Shown: one piece after another, positions 1 to 10,788 of the stretch
Numbering within the stretch: the stretch's first letter is position 1
How the letters are laid out: every line of letters starts with the position of its first letter
Origin: Epiperipatus broadwayi
Taxonomy: Eukaryota; Onychophora; Udeonychophora; Euonychophora; Peripatidae
Length of the DNA: 64,000 bases
Direction: 5' to 3'
Assembly (NCBI GenBank): GCA_028023455.1
Contig: JAQFVV010006256.1
Location: forward strand, 310,001-374,000
Position numbers and translations under genes: made by a program
Notes under the pieces: model-generated
The model's database searches: none
What the model was told of the DNA's origin: nothing
The model's input: the letters and a program-made list of their open reading frames with translations, nothing else

Positions 1-450
1 GCATATATTAACAATTTTTGTGAATGCATGTATATGTAAATATTTCAGTTTTCATTTTGTAAAATTATATTTTATAATCTGTATTACTGTTCAAAATTAT
101 CAACAACAAAACTCAGCTTACACCCCTTATATGTTTAAATTTCAGTTAAACAATATTGTTGATAATTTTATTTCCTTCAAATTGACAAGTTAGTTGGCTG
201 CTAAATATGTAATTCCTCCTCTAATGGTGTATCAAAATTTTTATTGTATGTGTGCATTTAGCCTTTTATTATATTTTATTTTCTTTATTGTGTGATTTTG
301 CTATTCAATTTTCATGCTATTTTCTCACTTGGCTAAGCTGTTTAACTTTTCTCTAAATAATATAGTATATTAATGCTAATATAGAAATAAAAACAAACGA
401 ACTCCTTTTTAAAACTTGTTTTTTATATGACTATAATCATGAAAAAAAAA

Positions 451-488
451 TCCAACGTTTCGACTATTTTATATAGTCTTTTTCAAGG
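451..488 (-). other. Stem-loop resembling a decayed hammerhead core in the PLE tail
   Basis: On the minus strand a perfect 6-bp stem (GACTAT/ATAGTC, 5-nt loop, 462-478) is followed directly by GAAAC. It is preceded by CTTGAAAAA where a hammerhead ribozyme would have CUGAUGA. Hammerhead motifs are known in Penelope-like elements. The stem and the GAAA side are kept but the CUGAUGA side is not canonical, so activity is unlikely. Confidence 0.4.
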
Positions 489-714
489 CACACTAAAATA
501 AAATAAAAAATATATATAACAAATAACACATATTCTAAAAAATAAAAAAAAATTACAAAATACATTCATAACCAAAAATTTACCTTATCTCACCCCCCTT
601 TCCTATTACCAACAATCACAACTTAAACACAAACAATTTCCTTTTTTAAAAAAAAAAATCTATATATATCCTTTAAAACATTTAATTAAAAACCTATTAT
701 TTTCTTTTCTGTTT

Positions 715-1302
715 TTATATTAACATCCTATTTAATTCTGGTTTTATTTCATTAATGTATATACTTTCTTTTATCATCCTTTCATTATATGACTTAATAC
801 ATTCCAAAGGCTTTATATCAAAATCCCCATGGTTAAATTTATTCATGTGAATGTAAACAACAGAATTTTTATCACGTAAATGCTGTTTTAATCTAGTTTT
901 TAATTTATTCTTACTAGTCCCAACATATGTCATTTCTACATTCTTTCTAAAACAATTCAAACATTTTATCAAATAAACTGAATTCATAATGTCTAACTTA
1001 TTATAGTCCCCATTATTATTAATTAAAAGATTTAAACTTGCTTTCTTTTTATAAACTGGACAAATTGAAACATTATATTTCCTATAAATCATTTTAACTA
1101 ATTTCGTAACTTTAATAAATAAATCTTTAGATATATTAAAACCAACATAAATAATCTTTTCTCTATTCCTACTCCTATCTAATCCCATTCTATTTCTTAT
1201 TTTATTTATATTTTTATTAGAAAACAAATGTTCAACTACATCCCTAGGATAATCATTCATAAAACATTCATTCCTAATAATATCAATCTCATTCCCAAAC
1301 AA
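715..1302 (-). CDS. GIY-YIG endonuclease domain of Penelope-like element (partial)
   Basis: A 195-residue open frame with the features of a Penelope-type GIY-YIG nuclease, which in intact elements nicks target DNA for target-primed reverse transcription. Around residues 108-140 it reads VYLIKCLNC, then a short linker, then TYVGTSKNKLKTRLKQH. This fits the family pattern of a variant GIY motif followed by a CxxC pair, a YIG-like TYVG, and a helix with a conserved arginine and a final histidine. A C-terminal KESIYINEIKPELNR segment fits the E-x-x-x-I-x-x-xxPxLN end of these domains. The frame continues upstream past the listed start to about 1372 without a convincing initiator, so this is the tail of a longer RT-EN protein. 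It is the cleanest short ORF in the first 10 kb, but no RT remains, so it cannot act alone. Confidence 0.72.
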   Translation of the reverse strand: MFGNEIDIIRNECFMNDYPRDVVEHLFSNKNINKIRNRMGLDRSRNREKIIYVGFNISKDLFIKVTKLVKMIYRKYNVSICPVYKKKASLNLLINNNGDYNKLDIMNSVYLIKCLNCFRKNVEMTYVGTSKNKLKTRLKQHLRDKNSVVYIHMNKFNHGDFDIKPLECIKSYNERMIKESIYINEIKPELNRMLI

Positions 1303-1372
1303 ATTACTATTTGAACATAACTTAATTGCCCTAATAATTTTATTATTAACAATATTATTGCTTTTAATCAGA

Positions 1373-1729
1373 GTTCAATTGTAAATTGAATGCTAATATA
1401 ATATATTTATTTATTTTACCTTTAGTTTACAGTAAATTTTTATTAGTACAAATTTTAGCAACAAAAAAAATATTGAATAATTTAAAGCATAGAAAATTAT
1501 GATATGTAATTAATTCATGTGCCAGTAAAAAATTTCACTGTGCCATTTCTGGCACACATGCATAGGTTTGTCATCTCTGATCTAAGGTATTTTTAAGAAT
1601 CTTGAATAAATGTATTCACTTAAGATTATAAGTGTGATAAGTGAATGGACTTTTAAAAAACAAGTTCCTTCAAATGTGTAAACAAAAACTAAATGTTTAT
1701 GTAATTCTATGTATTCAGTCTAAATTATG
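1373..1729. other. AT-rich spacer, nothing recognised
   Basis: No reading frame, repeat or RNA gene was recognised between the Penelope fragment and the mariner-like MITE. Confidence 0.6.
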
Positions 1730-1731
1730 TA

Positions 1732-2618
1732 CACCTGGATCTCGTTTTATGCGGTAGATAAGTTCCGCAGAAAACCCGCATTAAAAAAATCGCACAAAAA
1801 TAGACTTAACTTATCTTGAAAAATGGGGGATAGATTCCCGTAATTTTCAGAAATTGGCATAAAAGCAAAGCAACAAGGAGAAATTACTTTAAAATTTGCA
1901 TTAAAAAAATAAGGAAATAAAATATGACTAATAAAAAATTTAAAATATATGAAAAGAAAAAAAATTAATATAAGATAAACTTTTTTTATTAATTACAGTA
2001 TTTAATTTAAATTTTTTCATACATATTTTAATCATTACCACTATTTTACAATATGCGTTTGTTTGTGAACTAGTAAGAAATTAGATTCGTGACGTGTTGT
2101 ACAACTAGCGCCACTTCCAGACTTGTGCTGTGTTAATGGTTTTCTGTTTCTATATTAAAAAATGAGATTGCAATCAAAACAAAAAGATTAGACATTATCA
2201 TTAGAAAGATTATTTTCAGTTTACAAAATCAATAAAATCTTCGTTATTATTTATTTTAAAAATCTAAAAAAATAAAATCTAACAAAATACGTTTTAAAAG
2301 TTTAAAATTTTTGAATATTTATTGCGATATTTTTATACGTATATATAAATCTATTATTATTTACTCATTAATATAAGTAGGTTATTTACATAGAAGCTAA
2401 GATTCTAAATACAGCTTCAGGCCATATTCACGTAAGCTGCTAATATAACGTTATATTTTTGAAAAAAAAAAAGGTATTCAAGTCAAAATAAGTTATTAAT
2501 AATTTAATTTTTTGATATCTAATAAATATAGTGAAATATGAAGGATATTAAGAAGAAACATGAATCGCATAATTTCAAAATCACATTAAAATAATCCGCA
2601 TAAAACGAGACCCAGATG
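1732..2618. mobile_element. Tc1/mariner-like non-autonomous element (MITE), 887 bp
   Basis: The ends are inverted repeats of about 23 bp. The left reads CACCTGGATCTCGTTTTATG and the reverse complement of the right reads CATCTGGGTCTCGTTTTATG, both continuing to CGG. A TA dinucleotide flanks each side (1730-1731 and 2619-2620), the target duplication of the Tc1/mariner/pogo superfamily. There is no transposase frame inside, so it is a non-autonomous or internally decayed copy. The interior contains a 'GCGCCAC' patch near 2110 and is otherwise AT-rich. Confidence 0.82.
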
Positions 2619-2620
2619 TA

Positions 2621-3010
2621 TATATAAAATTTGAAAATAAGTACAAATTTATAATATTTTGTAGAAATGTAATAGACATGAAAGAATCCTTTTCTATCTC
2701 TGTTTTCAAGATATAATCTAACATTATATCCATTATTCTTTTGTTTTTGTCATTAAGATTTCACATTTAGAGTTTTAAAAAAGGTTATTTGTAGATCAAG
2801 AAATAGTAAATTGCTTAAAATATTTATTAACAATGCTTGAAAAAGACTCGTGGAGATCTCATTCCTGTATTTAGCTTAAATTGAAAATATATATATATGT
2901 AAAAATCTCTCTCTTTATATTTGATAATTTAATGGACTAATATAGATGAGAATATTTAATTTATTGAGATATTCTGTTGTTGTTTTTTAAATCTTAAAAT
3001 CGGTATCCAT
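2621..3010. other. AT-rich spacer, nothing recognised
   Basis: No coding potential or structured repeat was recognised. Confidence 0.6.
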
Positions 3011-3182
3011 AATGTTTTTCAAAGATAGCAACTTATTAAATCTGTTGCACAGGCTCAGACTCACTGACAAGCTAGAATGTATTCAAAGAGTTGGCAACTT
3101 TTTGATTACATTTTACCTTGACAATGAGTCTGAGCCTTCACAACTAATTTAATAAATTACTGACATTGAAAAAAACATTGTG
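3011..3182. repeat. Imperfect palindrome (small foldback element)
   Basis: The left arm (about 3011-3075) and right arm (about 3115-3182) are inverted copies sharing AATGTTTTT, TTATTAAAT and GGCTCAGACTCA. The arms are about 60-65 bp with a few mismatches and a spacer of about 40 bp. It looks like a short MITE or foldback repeat. I saw no clear target duplication. Confidence 0.65.
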
Positions 3183-3827
3183 CCTACAGTTTTTAATAGA
3201 CTTAAAAGATTGAATAATTTATCAACCATACTAATCAATTGTATATATATACACATTCTATGGGTATAATTAAATGCATCATTTTCCCATCATTATTTAT
3301 AATATCTGTTTTTGATTAATCAATCAAAAGTTATTAATAAACTTTTCACTATCTCTATATCTACTAAATTGCTATGCCTTTGGAAAATGTCCATTTAGAT
3401 TAGTTATGCCAAATATGTATATAGAAAGAGATTAGCAAATCTAGACAATTTCCAAATAAAGATGACAATTTATTACATTAAGATGATAACAATGAGCTCA
3501 TTTATATATAACTTAGTATAATTTTGATGAGAGAATTAATATTGTATTAATATTTAATCACCATGCAAATATAGGATTTTAAATTAAATCATTAATTAAT
3601 AAAATTTAGTACATTTTTCCGACCTTTTTATATAATTTTTAGTTTGATCGAATCAACCCAGCATTGTTAATAAATTTTTCAACATTCCTGTGATTATGGA
3701 GTGATGGCTAATTAAAAATCATAAAGTATTTGGAAGCTTTTGATGTGGATTTGAAGAATAATAGTAAAAGAAAGTATTGGAAAAAGTGGATAAGAAAAAA
3801 ATTATTATAGAGGCATATAAAGTATTT
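3183..3827. other. AT-rich spacer, nothing recognised
   Basis: Only AT-rich DNA with short ATATAT runs; no gene or repeat boundary recognised. Confidence 0.55.
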
Positions 3828-3835
3828 GAATTGGC

Positions 3836-4995
3836 GGTACTCATCTTTTAGCTACAGATGCCGCTCTATGGCACGGTTTTCGCGCCAAAACACATAAAAA
3901 TACTGTTTCCGCGACCGACATGTTCGAACCCGCGTTTTCTATAATACAACTTTTTTGTTGTGCTACAGAATGCAGGCCGTTATGTCGCGTCGCAGTACAG
4001 CATGTATGTCGCATAGCAGCAAATACATTTTCCGAATTCGCACAATTTATAAAATAATTACGGCTTGATGACAGAGTTTGTATTTGAATTGTATTGAAAT
4101 GTTGTTTTCATTGGATTTTTTTTATTTTGAACTATTGAAATGTTCAGATTTTTTAAAACAATAATTATAAGACTTTTTACAACATACTGTATTGAACTTT
4201 TATTTGAGAAAATGTTAAATATCTATTTTTATTGAGTTGCAATTAGGTAAGGTGTCAAGTAACTTACTGTTAGTAACATTCCACGAGACAAAGAAGATTC
4301 TACCGTCTGTATATTTTTGAAGTAAAAAAGAGCAAGAGCAGTACGAAAAAAATATCCAGTAAGAAAAGTCCAAATATACTGTTTTTTTTTGTAAATTTAA
4401 TAAAAAGCAAATATTATAGACATGTTTAATAAGTAAAGAAGACATTTGTATGTGTTTGTTGTTGTTTAAAAAAGTTTGAGTTTTTTTCTTCTGTCCGAGT
4501 ACGGTTACGATTGAATTTTTTTATTTTAGCATTACAAACAAACAGAACACTAACCCTAAATGTAACCATAACAACTTTTACTTTTATTACGATTATTATT
4601 TTTTAGTTAAACAACAGCAAAAAAAGTCGTAACACAAGTAAAAAAATATCCGATAGAAAATTGATAAAAAAAAAACCGTAACACAAGTAAAAAAATATAC
4701 GATAGAAAATTGATAAAAAAAAAGCCGTAACACAATTTAAAAAGTATACGATATAAAAAACACGAATCAAATTGTAATTTGTTGATTGTATTTTACATTT
4801 ATTATTATCATTTAAATTGTATACATTAATAAAAAATAATATTTAAAAAAGACGATTTTGTTTTGTTTTTATTTTCGCATTACAAAAAAGCACAGAAAAA
4901 TTATTAAAATCAACGGCCCGTGAATGTTCATATTTTATAGTTTTAGCGTGAAAACGGCGCCATCCAACGGCATCTTTATCTATAATACAAGCACC
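3836..4995 (+). mobile_element. Unclassified DNA transposon, copy 1 (GGTAC/GGTGC ends, 8-bp TSD)
   Basis: A 1160-bp element with imperfect terminal inverted repeats of about 60 bp. The left end begins GGTACTCATC and the right end, reversed, begins GGTGCTTGTA. Both continue through a shared block around GATGCCG...ATGGC...CGGTTTTCGCGC/CCGTTTTCACGC. The flanks are GAATTGGC (3828-3835) and GAATTGGT (4996-5003), an 8-bp target duplication with one mismatch. The reverse complement of copy 2 (6884-8025) matches along its length. No transposase frame is visible. An 8-bp duplication fits hAT, Merlin, P or Zisupton, but the ends are not a typical hAT CAGGG type, so the superfamily is left open. Confidence 0.88.
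4628..4757 (+). repeat. 49-bp tandem repeat inside transposon copy 1, about 2.6 units
   Basis: Units start at 4628, 4677 and 4726, each beginning CGTAACACAA and containing a CGATA(G/T)AAAA block. Copy 2 of the transposon has only one diverged unit (about 7150-7190), so the array expanded in copy 1 or shrank in copy 2. Confidence 0.8.
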
Positions 4996-5003
4996 GAATT
5001 GGT

Positions 5004-6727
5004 TTTATATTTTGAATTTTATTAATTTCATTTGCAGACCTACTGAGTTTTTATATTGTTCAATGCATTAAGTTATGTATGTTTGTGTGTGTTCAGTCAC
5101 ACATTTAATTGTAAATGTACATTTCAGCAATTATGTAGAATTCTCTTAATTACTTGTATTGCATAAATTGAAAAATAATAATGATGACTTTTAATTTTAA
5201 TAAAAAAAAGAAGATAAGTAAACTATAATATTTAATTAATGTATTAAAGCACTATTTACAAAAATAAGTTAATGGTTCTTAATAGAGAGGAACCACTAAA
5301 ATCCAAAATTGGCATAAGCTTATTATAACCCATTAGACTCTACACTTTGCATCTTTATTATATAAATATTAGTAATCCTGAAGTTCCAAATATTCACTTA
5401 TGAAAGTCTAGTTTCTCAGCTAATCAAGTTTATTTTAACTGAAATGTGGATAGGTCATCCTTGTAACATTCTTTACCTAGTGTGATTTTTATATTTTTTT
5501 TTTACAAGTATGATGTTATTTTTGTGTTATTTATTCTAGGGGTATATAATTTTTTTTATATTTCAAGTTATTTTTCATCCTTGATTAATACTTTCTAGTT
5601 CTTTAAAATTTACTTCTTTGTGATATTTTATGAAATACTATTTACTTTATGTAAATATAAGAAAGTAAAACAAATTTAATAACTATTTAATCTGGGAAAA
5701 TATTTAACCAACTTATATCAAAATATTTTTATTCTCATAGATACATTTAAATATATATATACAAGACATTTTTATGCAAAATTAATAATTCTAGCAGAAT
5801 TTCAAAATTGTGATTAATTTAATATAAATTTAATTATAAGATCAAATAAAACAATTCAATGAAAAAATAAAAAGTAATAAAATGTAAACATATAAAAATT
5901 ACTTAAGTTTTTTTCATGCTTGGGGAACAAATTTGCTAGTCTTTTTCTTTCTTTCTAAATTTGATATTACATTTTTAAAAAAATTGCATGATCAATTGCT
6001 CAGATCATAATACTTAAGCATCCAAGTGGCAGTTTGAATGAAAAAATTCCATTTAATTCATCTTCTTCTTTTTTTTTTTTTGCTTAGTTGGTGATTATTC
6101 CAGAAATCTTTAGCTGTATGAATTTGCCATCCTATCATTATGTTAAACCATATGGGATCTTTCATCATTTACTCTTTACTTAGAATTTTCTGTCTTTATT
6201 CAAATGATCTAATTTTCATTCTTTTCTTATACATTGCTTAATGTTATTATGGAATAATCCATGTCTCAGAGCAGTATTATAAATTAATTAATTACATATT
6301 CAAGTATTTGGAATCAGATAATATTTTCCCCATAGAAGCTTTAGAATAATATTGCAAACACAATTGTCAAAGATATACTATAATGTATTTCTTTTAGGCG
6401 TTATAGTTATAAAAAGACAATATTTTCATATTAATTTATTTAAAGGGTGCATTTCTCTAATGTCTTGAAAACTTTTTTCTTACATATTGTCTAGCATAAA
6501 TAAATGATAAGTTTTCTCCTGCATCATTTGGAATTTCAAAACATTCATTGTTTTGCTTGTTTTCCTAAATATAAAAAGATAAATATTAAAATAATACAAT
6601 TTTTTAAATTCAGAGAGATTAACATTTCTACAATTTTTGTATATAACTAATTACTTAATCCATTATTATTTGTCTCAGTTATTTATATTTTATAATTTAG
6701 AGCATAAAAATATTATTTAAATATATA
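5004..6727. other. AT-rich DNA, nothing recognised
   Basis: About 1.7 kb between the two transposon copies. It is AT-rich with homopolymer runs and no frame, inverted repeat or known family that I can support. Confidence 0.5.
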
Positions 6728-6883
6728 TATAAGCTAGCATGTAAACAAACACACATTGATTTTAACATTTCTATTATTACCAATTTTTTCTCTGAAATAT
6801 TTTTATGTCTATTTAATTACTAATTTTTTTTTAATTCATTTGCTTTTAAATATTTCTTTTCATACTTTAAACTTAAAAAATAT

Positions 6884-8025
6884 GGTGCTTGTCTTATAGA
6901 TAAAGACGCCGTTCGATGGCACCGTTTTCACGCTAAAACTATAAAATATGAACATCCACGGGCCGTTGATTTCAATCATTTTGATGTGTTTTTTTTGTAA
7001 TGCGAAAATATAAAAACAAAACAAAATCTTTTTTTTTTTTTAAATATTATTTTTTTATTAACATATACAAATTAAATGATAATAAATGTAAAATAAAATA
7101 AACAAATTACAATTTGATTCGTGTTTTTTATTTTGCTTTATTAGAAAAATTAATTTTCTATCGGAAATTTTTTTACTGGGGTTACGGCTTTACCGCTATT
7201 TTTACTTCATATAGAATGACAACAAAAAGTAAAAGTTGTTATGGTTAGGTTTAGTGTTCTGTTGTTTGTAATGCTAAAATAAAAAATATCAAAATCGAAT
7301 TTTTGTAAATATTTTTTTTTAGTAACATCTATAAAATAAATGATAACAATAAATGTAAACTATATTCAACAAAGTATAACCGTAGTCGGAGAAAAGAAAG
7401 AAACTAAACAACAAAAATGTCTTCTTTACTTATTAATCATGCTTATAATATATGCTTTTTATGAAATTTATAAATAAACAGTGCAAAATTGTACTTTTCT
7501 TACTGGATATTTTTGTGTTACCGCTGTTTTTTACTTCAAAAATATACACACGGTAGAATCTTGTTTGTCTCGTGGAATGTTACGAACAGTATGTTACTTG
7601 ACGCGTTAACTAATTCCAACTCACTTTACACGTATATCTTGTCAAAATTTTCCCAATTAAAACTTCAATACGGTACGGTGTAAAAAGTCTGATAATTATT
7701 ACTTTACAAAGTCTGAACATTTCAATACTTGAAAATAAAAAAAAATCCAATGAAAACAACATTTCCATCCAATTCAAAAAAACACACCCTCTCACCAAGC
7801 CGTAACCATTTTATAAACTGTGCGAATTCGGAAAATGTATTTGCTGCGATGCGACATACATGCTGTACTGCGACGTGACATAGCGGCCTGCAATCTGTAG
7901 CACAACAAAAAAGTTGTATTATAGAAAACGCGGGTTCGAACGTGTCAGCCCGGAAACCATTTTTATGTGTTTTAGCGCGAAAACAGCACCATAGAGCAGC
8001 GTCTTTAGCTATAAGACTAGTACCA
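6884..8025 (-). mobile_element. Unclassified DNA transposon, copy 2, inverted, exact 8-bp TSD
   Basis: This 1142-bp element is the reverse complement of the copy at 3836-4995 along its length. It starts GGTGCTTGTC and ends CTAGTACC on the plus strand. The flanks at 6876-6883 and 8026-8033 are both AAAAATAT, an exact 8-bp target duplication. The duplicated host segment at about 10.5 kb lacks the element, which confirms the boundaries independently. No transposase is encoded. Confidence 0.92.
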
Positions 8026-8115
8026 AAAATATTTCTGCAAACTAATGTATATATATATATCTTTTTTCAACAATTATAAATTTTATTACAGTATTGAGTT
8101 ATTAAGCAAATATTT

Positions 8116-9280
8116 TAAAGAAGGAACAACTTCCCCTGTCATGTGCTTTACGAATCTTCTTTCATTTGTCTGTTAGCATAGACTTAAAAAGCATAAGTAT
8201 ATGATTATGCTTAGGGCTTACTTATATATAAGCCCATCTTTGCTCACCCTGTTGAAATCAGGGCTTGGATTTGTTATGTGCTTGAATTTTATATTATTAA
8301 TTTAATTGAATAAATCTATTAGATCTATAGCAGGAGAGAGGTACAGTCTCATTTTTAATCACCTGCAATGAAATATATAGTAAATCTTGAATTTACTTTA
8401 ATAAATATTCTCTTATTTATATAGCGCAGCCTACATATATAATATTATAAAGAAGGACCATCCCCTCCAGTCATGCACTTTACGAATTTCCTTGTACCTG
8501 CCTGTGGGCATCGAATTAAAAAGAATATATATAAACCAATCCTTGTTCACCATGTTGAAATCAGGACATGAACCTATTATGTGCCTGAGTTATATATGAT
8601 TACTTTAATTCAATAACCCTATTAGATCTATAGCAGGAGAGAAATGTAATCTCTGTTTTAATTACCTGCGATGAAATGTATACTACATTTTGAATTTAAT
8701 AAATATTCTGTTATTTATATAGTGTCACCTACATATGTAATATTATAAAGAAGGAATAACCCCTTCAGTCATGCACTTGACAAATCTCCTTGCTCTCCCC
8801 TGTGAACATCAATTTTAAACGTATAAATGTACACTTATGTTTAAAGCTTATTTATATATAAGCCAATCTTTTCTCACCTTGCTGAAATCAGGGCTTGAAT
8901 CTATTATATGCCTGAGTTATATATTATTAATTTAATTGAATAAATCTATTGGATGTATATCAGAAAAGAAATGTAATCTTAGTTTAACCACCTGTGATGA
9001 GATGTATAGTACATTTTGAATTTAATAAATATTGTTATTTATTTAGCACATCTTACGTATGTAATAGTACATAACTTGGGTACCTAATAGGTTCAAGCCC
9101 TGATTTCAGCTCGATGAACAAAGACTGGTTTATATATAAATAAGCATACATTTATGCTTTTTAAGTCTATGTTCATGGGCAAGCAGAAGGAGATTCGTAA
9201 AGCGCGTGACCGGAGGGATTGTTCCTTTTTTATAATAATATGCACGTAGGCTGTGCTACATAAATACCAGCATATTTAAA
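8116..9280. mobile_element. Composite repeat: three tandem units of about 300-330 bp plus one inverted unit
   Basis: Units begin AAAGAAGG at 8117, 8449 and 8747. Each holds a CTTTACGAAT block, an ATATATAAGCC(A/C)ATC block, a TTGAAATCAGGGCTTG(A/G)A block and a late GCAGGAGAGA(A/G) block. A fourth, shorter unit (about 9065-9262) is inverted, so the cluster has inverted outer ends. In that unit GGTTCAAGCCC resembles a Pol III B box, but I see no A box, so SINE identity is not established. The flanks CAAATATTT at 8107-8115 and 9281-9289 form a 9-bp direct repeat, and the duplicated host segment at 10.6 kb has this site unoccupied. The layout resembles foldback elements with tandemly repeated arms. 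Confidence 0.75.
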
Positions 9281-9424
9281 CAAATATTTATATTTTTATT
9301 ATAGTATTTGCTATTTTATATATTGACACTTTATTTGTATTGATATCTTCTTTTTAGATATTGATATTCCTGAATTTATGTCAGTTACTTGTTGAAATGT
9401 AATAACTTTCTTTATTCATCACAG

Positions 9425-10346
9425 TAATTGGTTTTATTAATGAAATCCATTTTGTGTACTGGTTAGTTTGTGAATATTTAGTAAATAAAATTGTATAGAT
9501 GTATGGGTGGGTTCAGGCTGGCCAGTATAGGCAGTGTTGAGTTACTCTAGAAGTAATAATATGCAGAAAAAAAATATTAGTTTACTACAAGAAGTAGAAG
9601 ACTTTTTTGCATTTCAATTAAGTCTAACATTATGTGAATTAACAAAGTTATTAAAATGCCTGGTGAACTTTAAATGTTGTCAGAGGGAACTCAAAAGCCA
9701 GAGAAATAGTAAAATGAAGTAGAGTAGAAATAATCAGAAACTTAAGTGGAAAAGCTGACTAATGAAAATCTAAGTATTGAATGAAAACAACTTGTGCAGA
9801 GTAAATTAGTATTAGCTATTGAAAGGAGTTCCAATCCAAATCTAATTAGACTAACTCGATATGTGTGTGAACAGCAAGATGCTTACAGAACTATAGTTGT
9901 AAAGATATATGTATATATTGTTTATCTTCTGAGATATGAACTGTTACATGATCAAGATTGATCTTGTGTTCAACTAGCAAAGTGCCAATTGATCTATTAA
10001 TCCCATTCTAAAACAGGCAAAACTCTGTACAGTAGTTCCACTCAGTGCAAGCCAGAATAATCAATGGATGCCTGAAGGCTTGTGCATAAAATCCCTGTCT
10101 AGTGCCTACTCATCCAATATCTCCAGACTAGTTTCTAGCTTGTGGCTTTCATCAGTGAGGAGCCTTGGATCTGAGAGCAAGCATAAGAAATGGTGATTGT
10201 GTGGTGTTTAGTGGTTTAATCTTATTCTACTAATAATTGTTATTTAGAATAAAATAAACTCTTGAATTTATTATTAAACTTTTATGTTTGTTTCTATAAA
10301 CAAATTATATAATTATCCAGTTGTCAGATTATATTTTAACCCTGGA
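9425..10346. other. Spacer between host duplicates, nothing recognised
   Basis: A 62-codon frame near 9534-9722 and slightly less AT-rich DNA at 9950-10200 are present, but neither resembles a family I know. Confidence 0.5.
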
Positions 10347-10788
10347 TATAAGCTAGCATGTAAACAAACACATTAATTTAAACATTTCGGTTATTCCCAT
10401 ATTTTTTCTTGAATTTTTTTCTCTGAAATATTTTTATTTTCATTTAATTACTAAAACTTTTTTCTAATTCATTTACTTTTAAATATTGTTTTCATATTTT
10501 AATCTTAAAAATTATTTTTTCAAACTAATGTTATATATATCTTTTTACGACAATTATAAATTTCATAATATTCTTCACGCTTTCATATAAAAACTCACAT
10601 TTTTATTTAAATATTAATAAAACAATTAGTTATTAACAAATACTTATATTTTAATTATGGTATTTGCTATTTTATATCTTGACACTTTATATATACATAT
10701 ATAGATATCCACTTTTTAGATATTGATATTCCTGAATTTATGTCAGCTACATGTTGAAATTTAATTACTTCCCTTATTCATCGCAGTC
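10347..10788 (+). repeat. Host segment, duplicate 2 (empty sites)
   Basis: Diverged direct copy of the host DNA at 6728-9424 without the transposon and without the composite repeat. The positions matching both insertion sites are uninterrupted, with CAAATACTT where the composite repeat has its duplicated CAAATATTT. Confidence 0.8.

Larger units (their letters stand above)
415..1372 (-). mobile_element. Penelope-like retroelement, 5'-truncated 3' fragment
   Basis: This minus-strand fragment carries the C-terminal GIY-YIG endonuclease of a Penelope-like element, followed by an untranslated tail. The reading frame is open from about 1372 down to 715 and then runs into AT-rich 3' sequence with a small stem-loop at 451-488. 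Upstream of about 1372 the reverse transcriptase expected in a full element is absent, so the copy is 5'-truncated, as is usual for this class. I could not define target duplications. The class assignment rests on the GIY-YIG domain with its internal cysteine pair and on the tail hairpin, and is fairly secure. Confidence 0.75.
6728..9424 (+). repeat. Host segment, duplicate 1 (carries two insertions)
   Basis: From the block AAGCTAGCATGTAAACAAAC (6731) to about 9424, the sequence matches 10347-10788 in the same orientation, once the transposon (6884-8025) and the composite repeat (8116-9280) are removed. Shared landmarks include TTGATATTCCTGAATTTATG (9361 and 10723) and TATTTGCTATTTTATAT. By eye identity is about 80-85%, so this is an old direct segmental duplication with about 0.9 kb between copies. 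Confidence 0.8.

Noticed and set aside
451-488. An active hammerhead ribozyme
   Set aside because: The CUGAUGA side of the core is not present, so I report only a hammerhead-like hairpin.
9534-9722. 62-codon frame with cysteines (possible small secreted protein or exon)
   Set aside because: No signal peptide, splice context or family resemblance.
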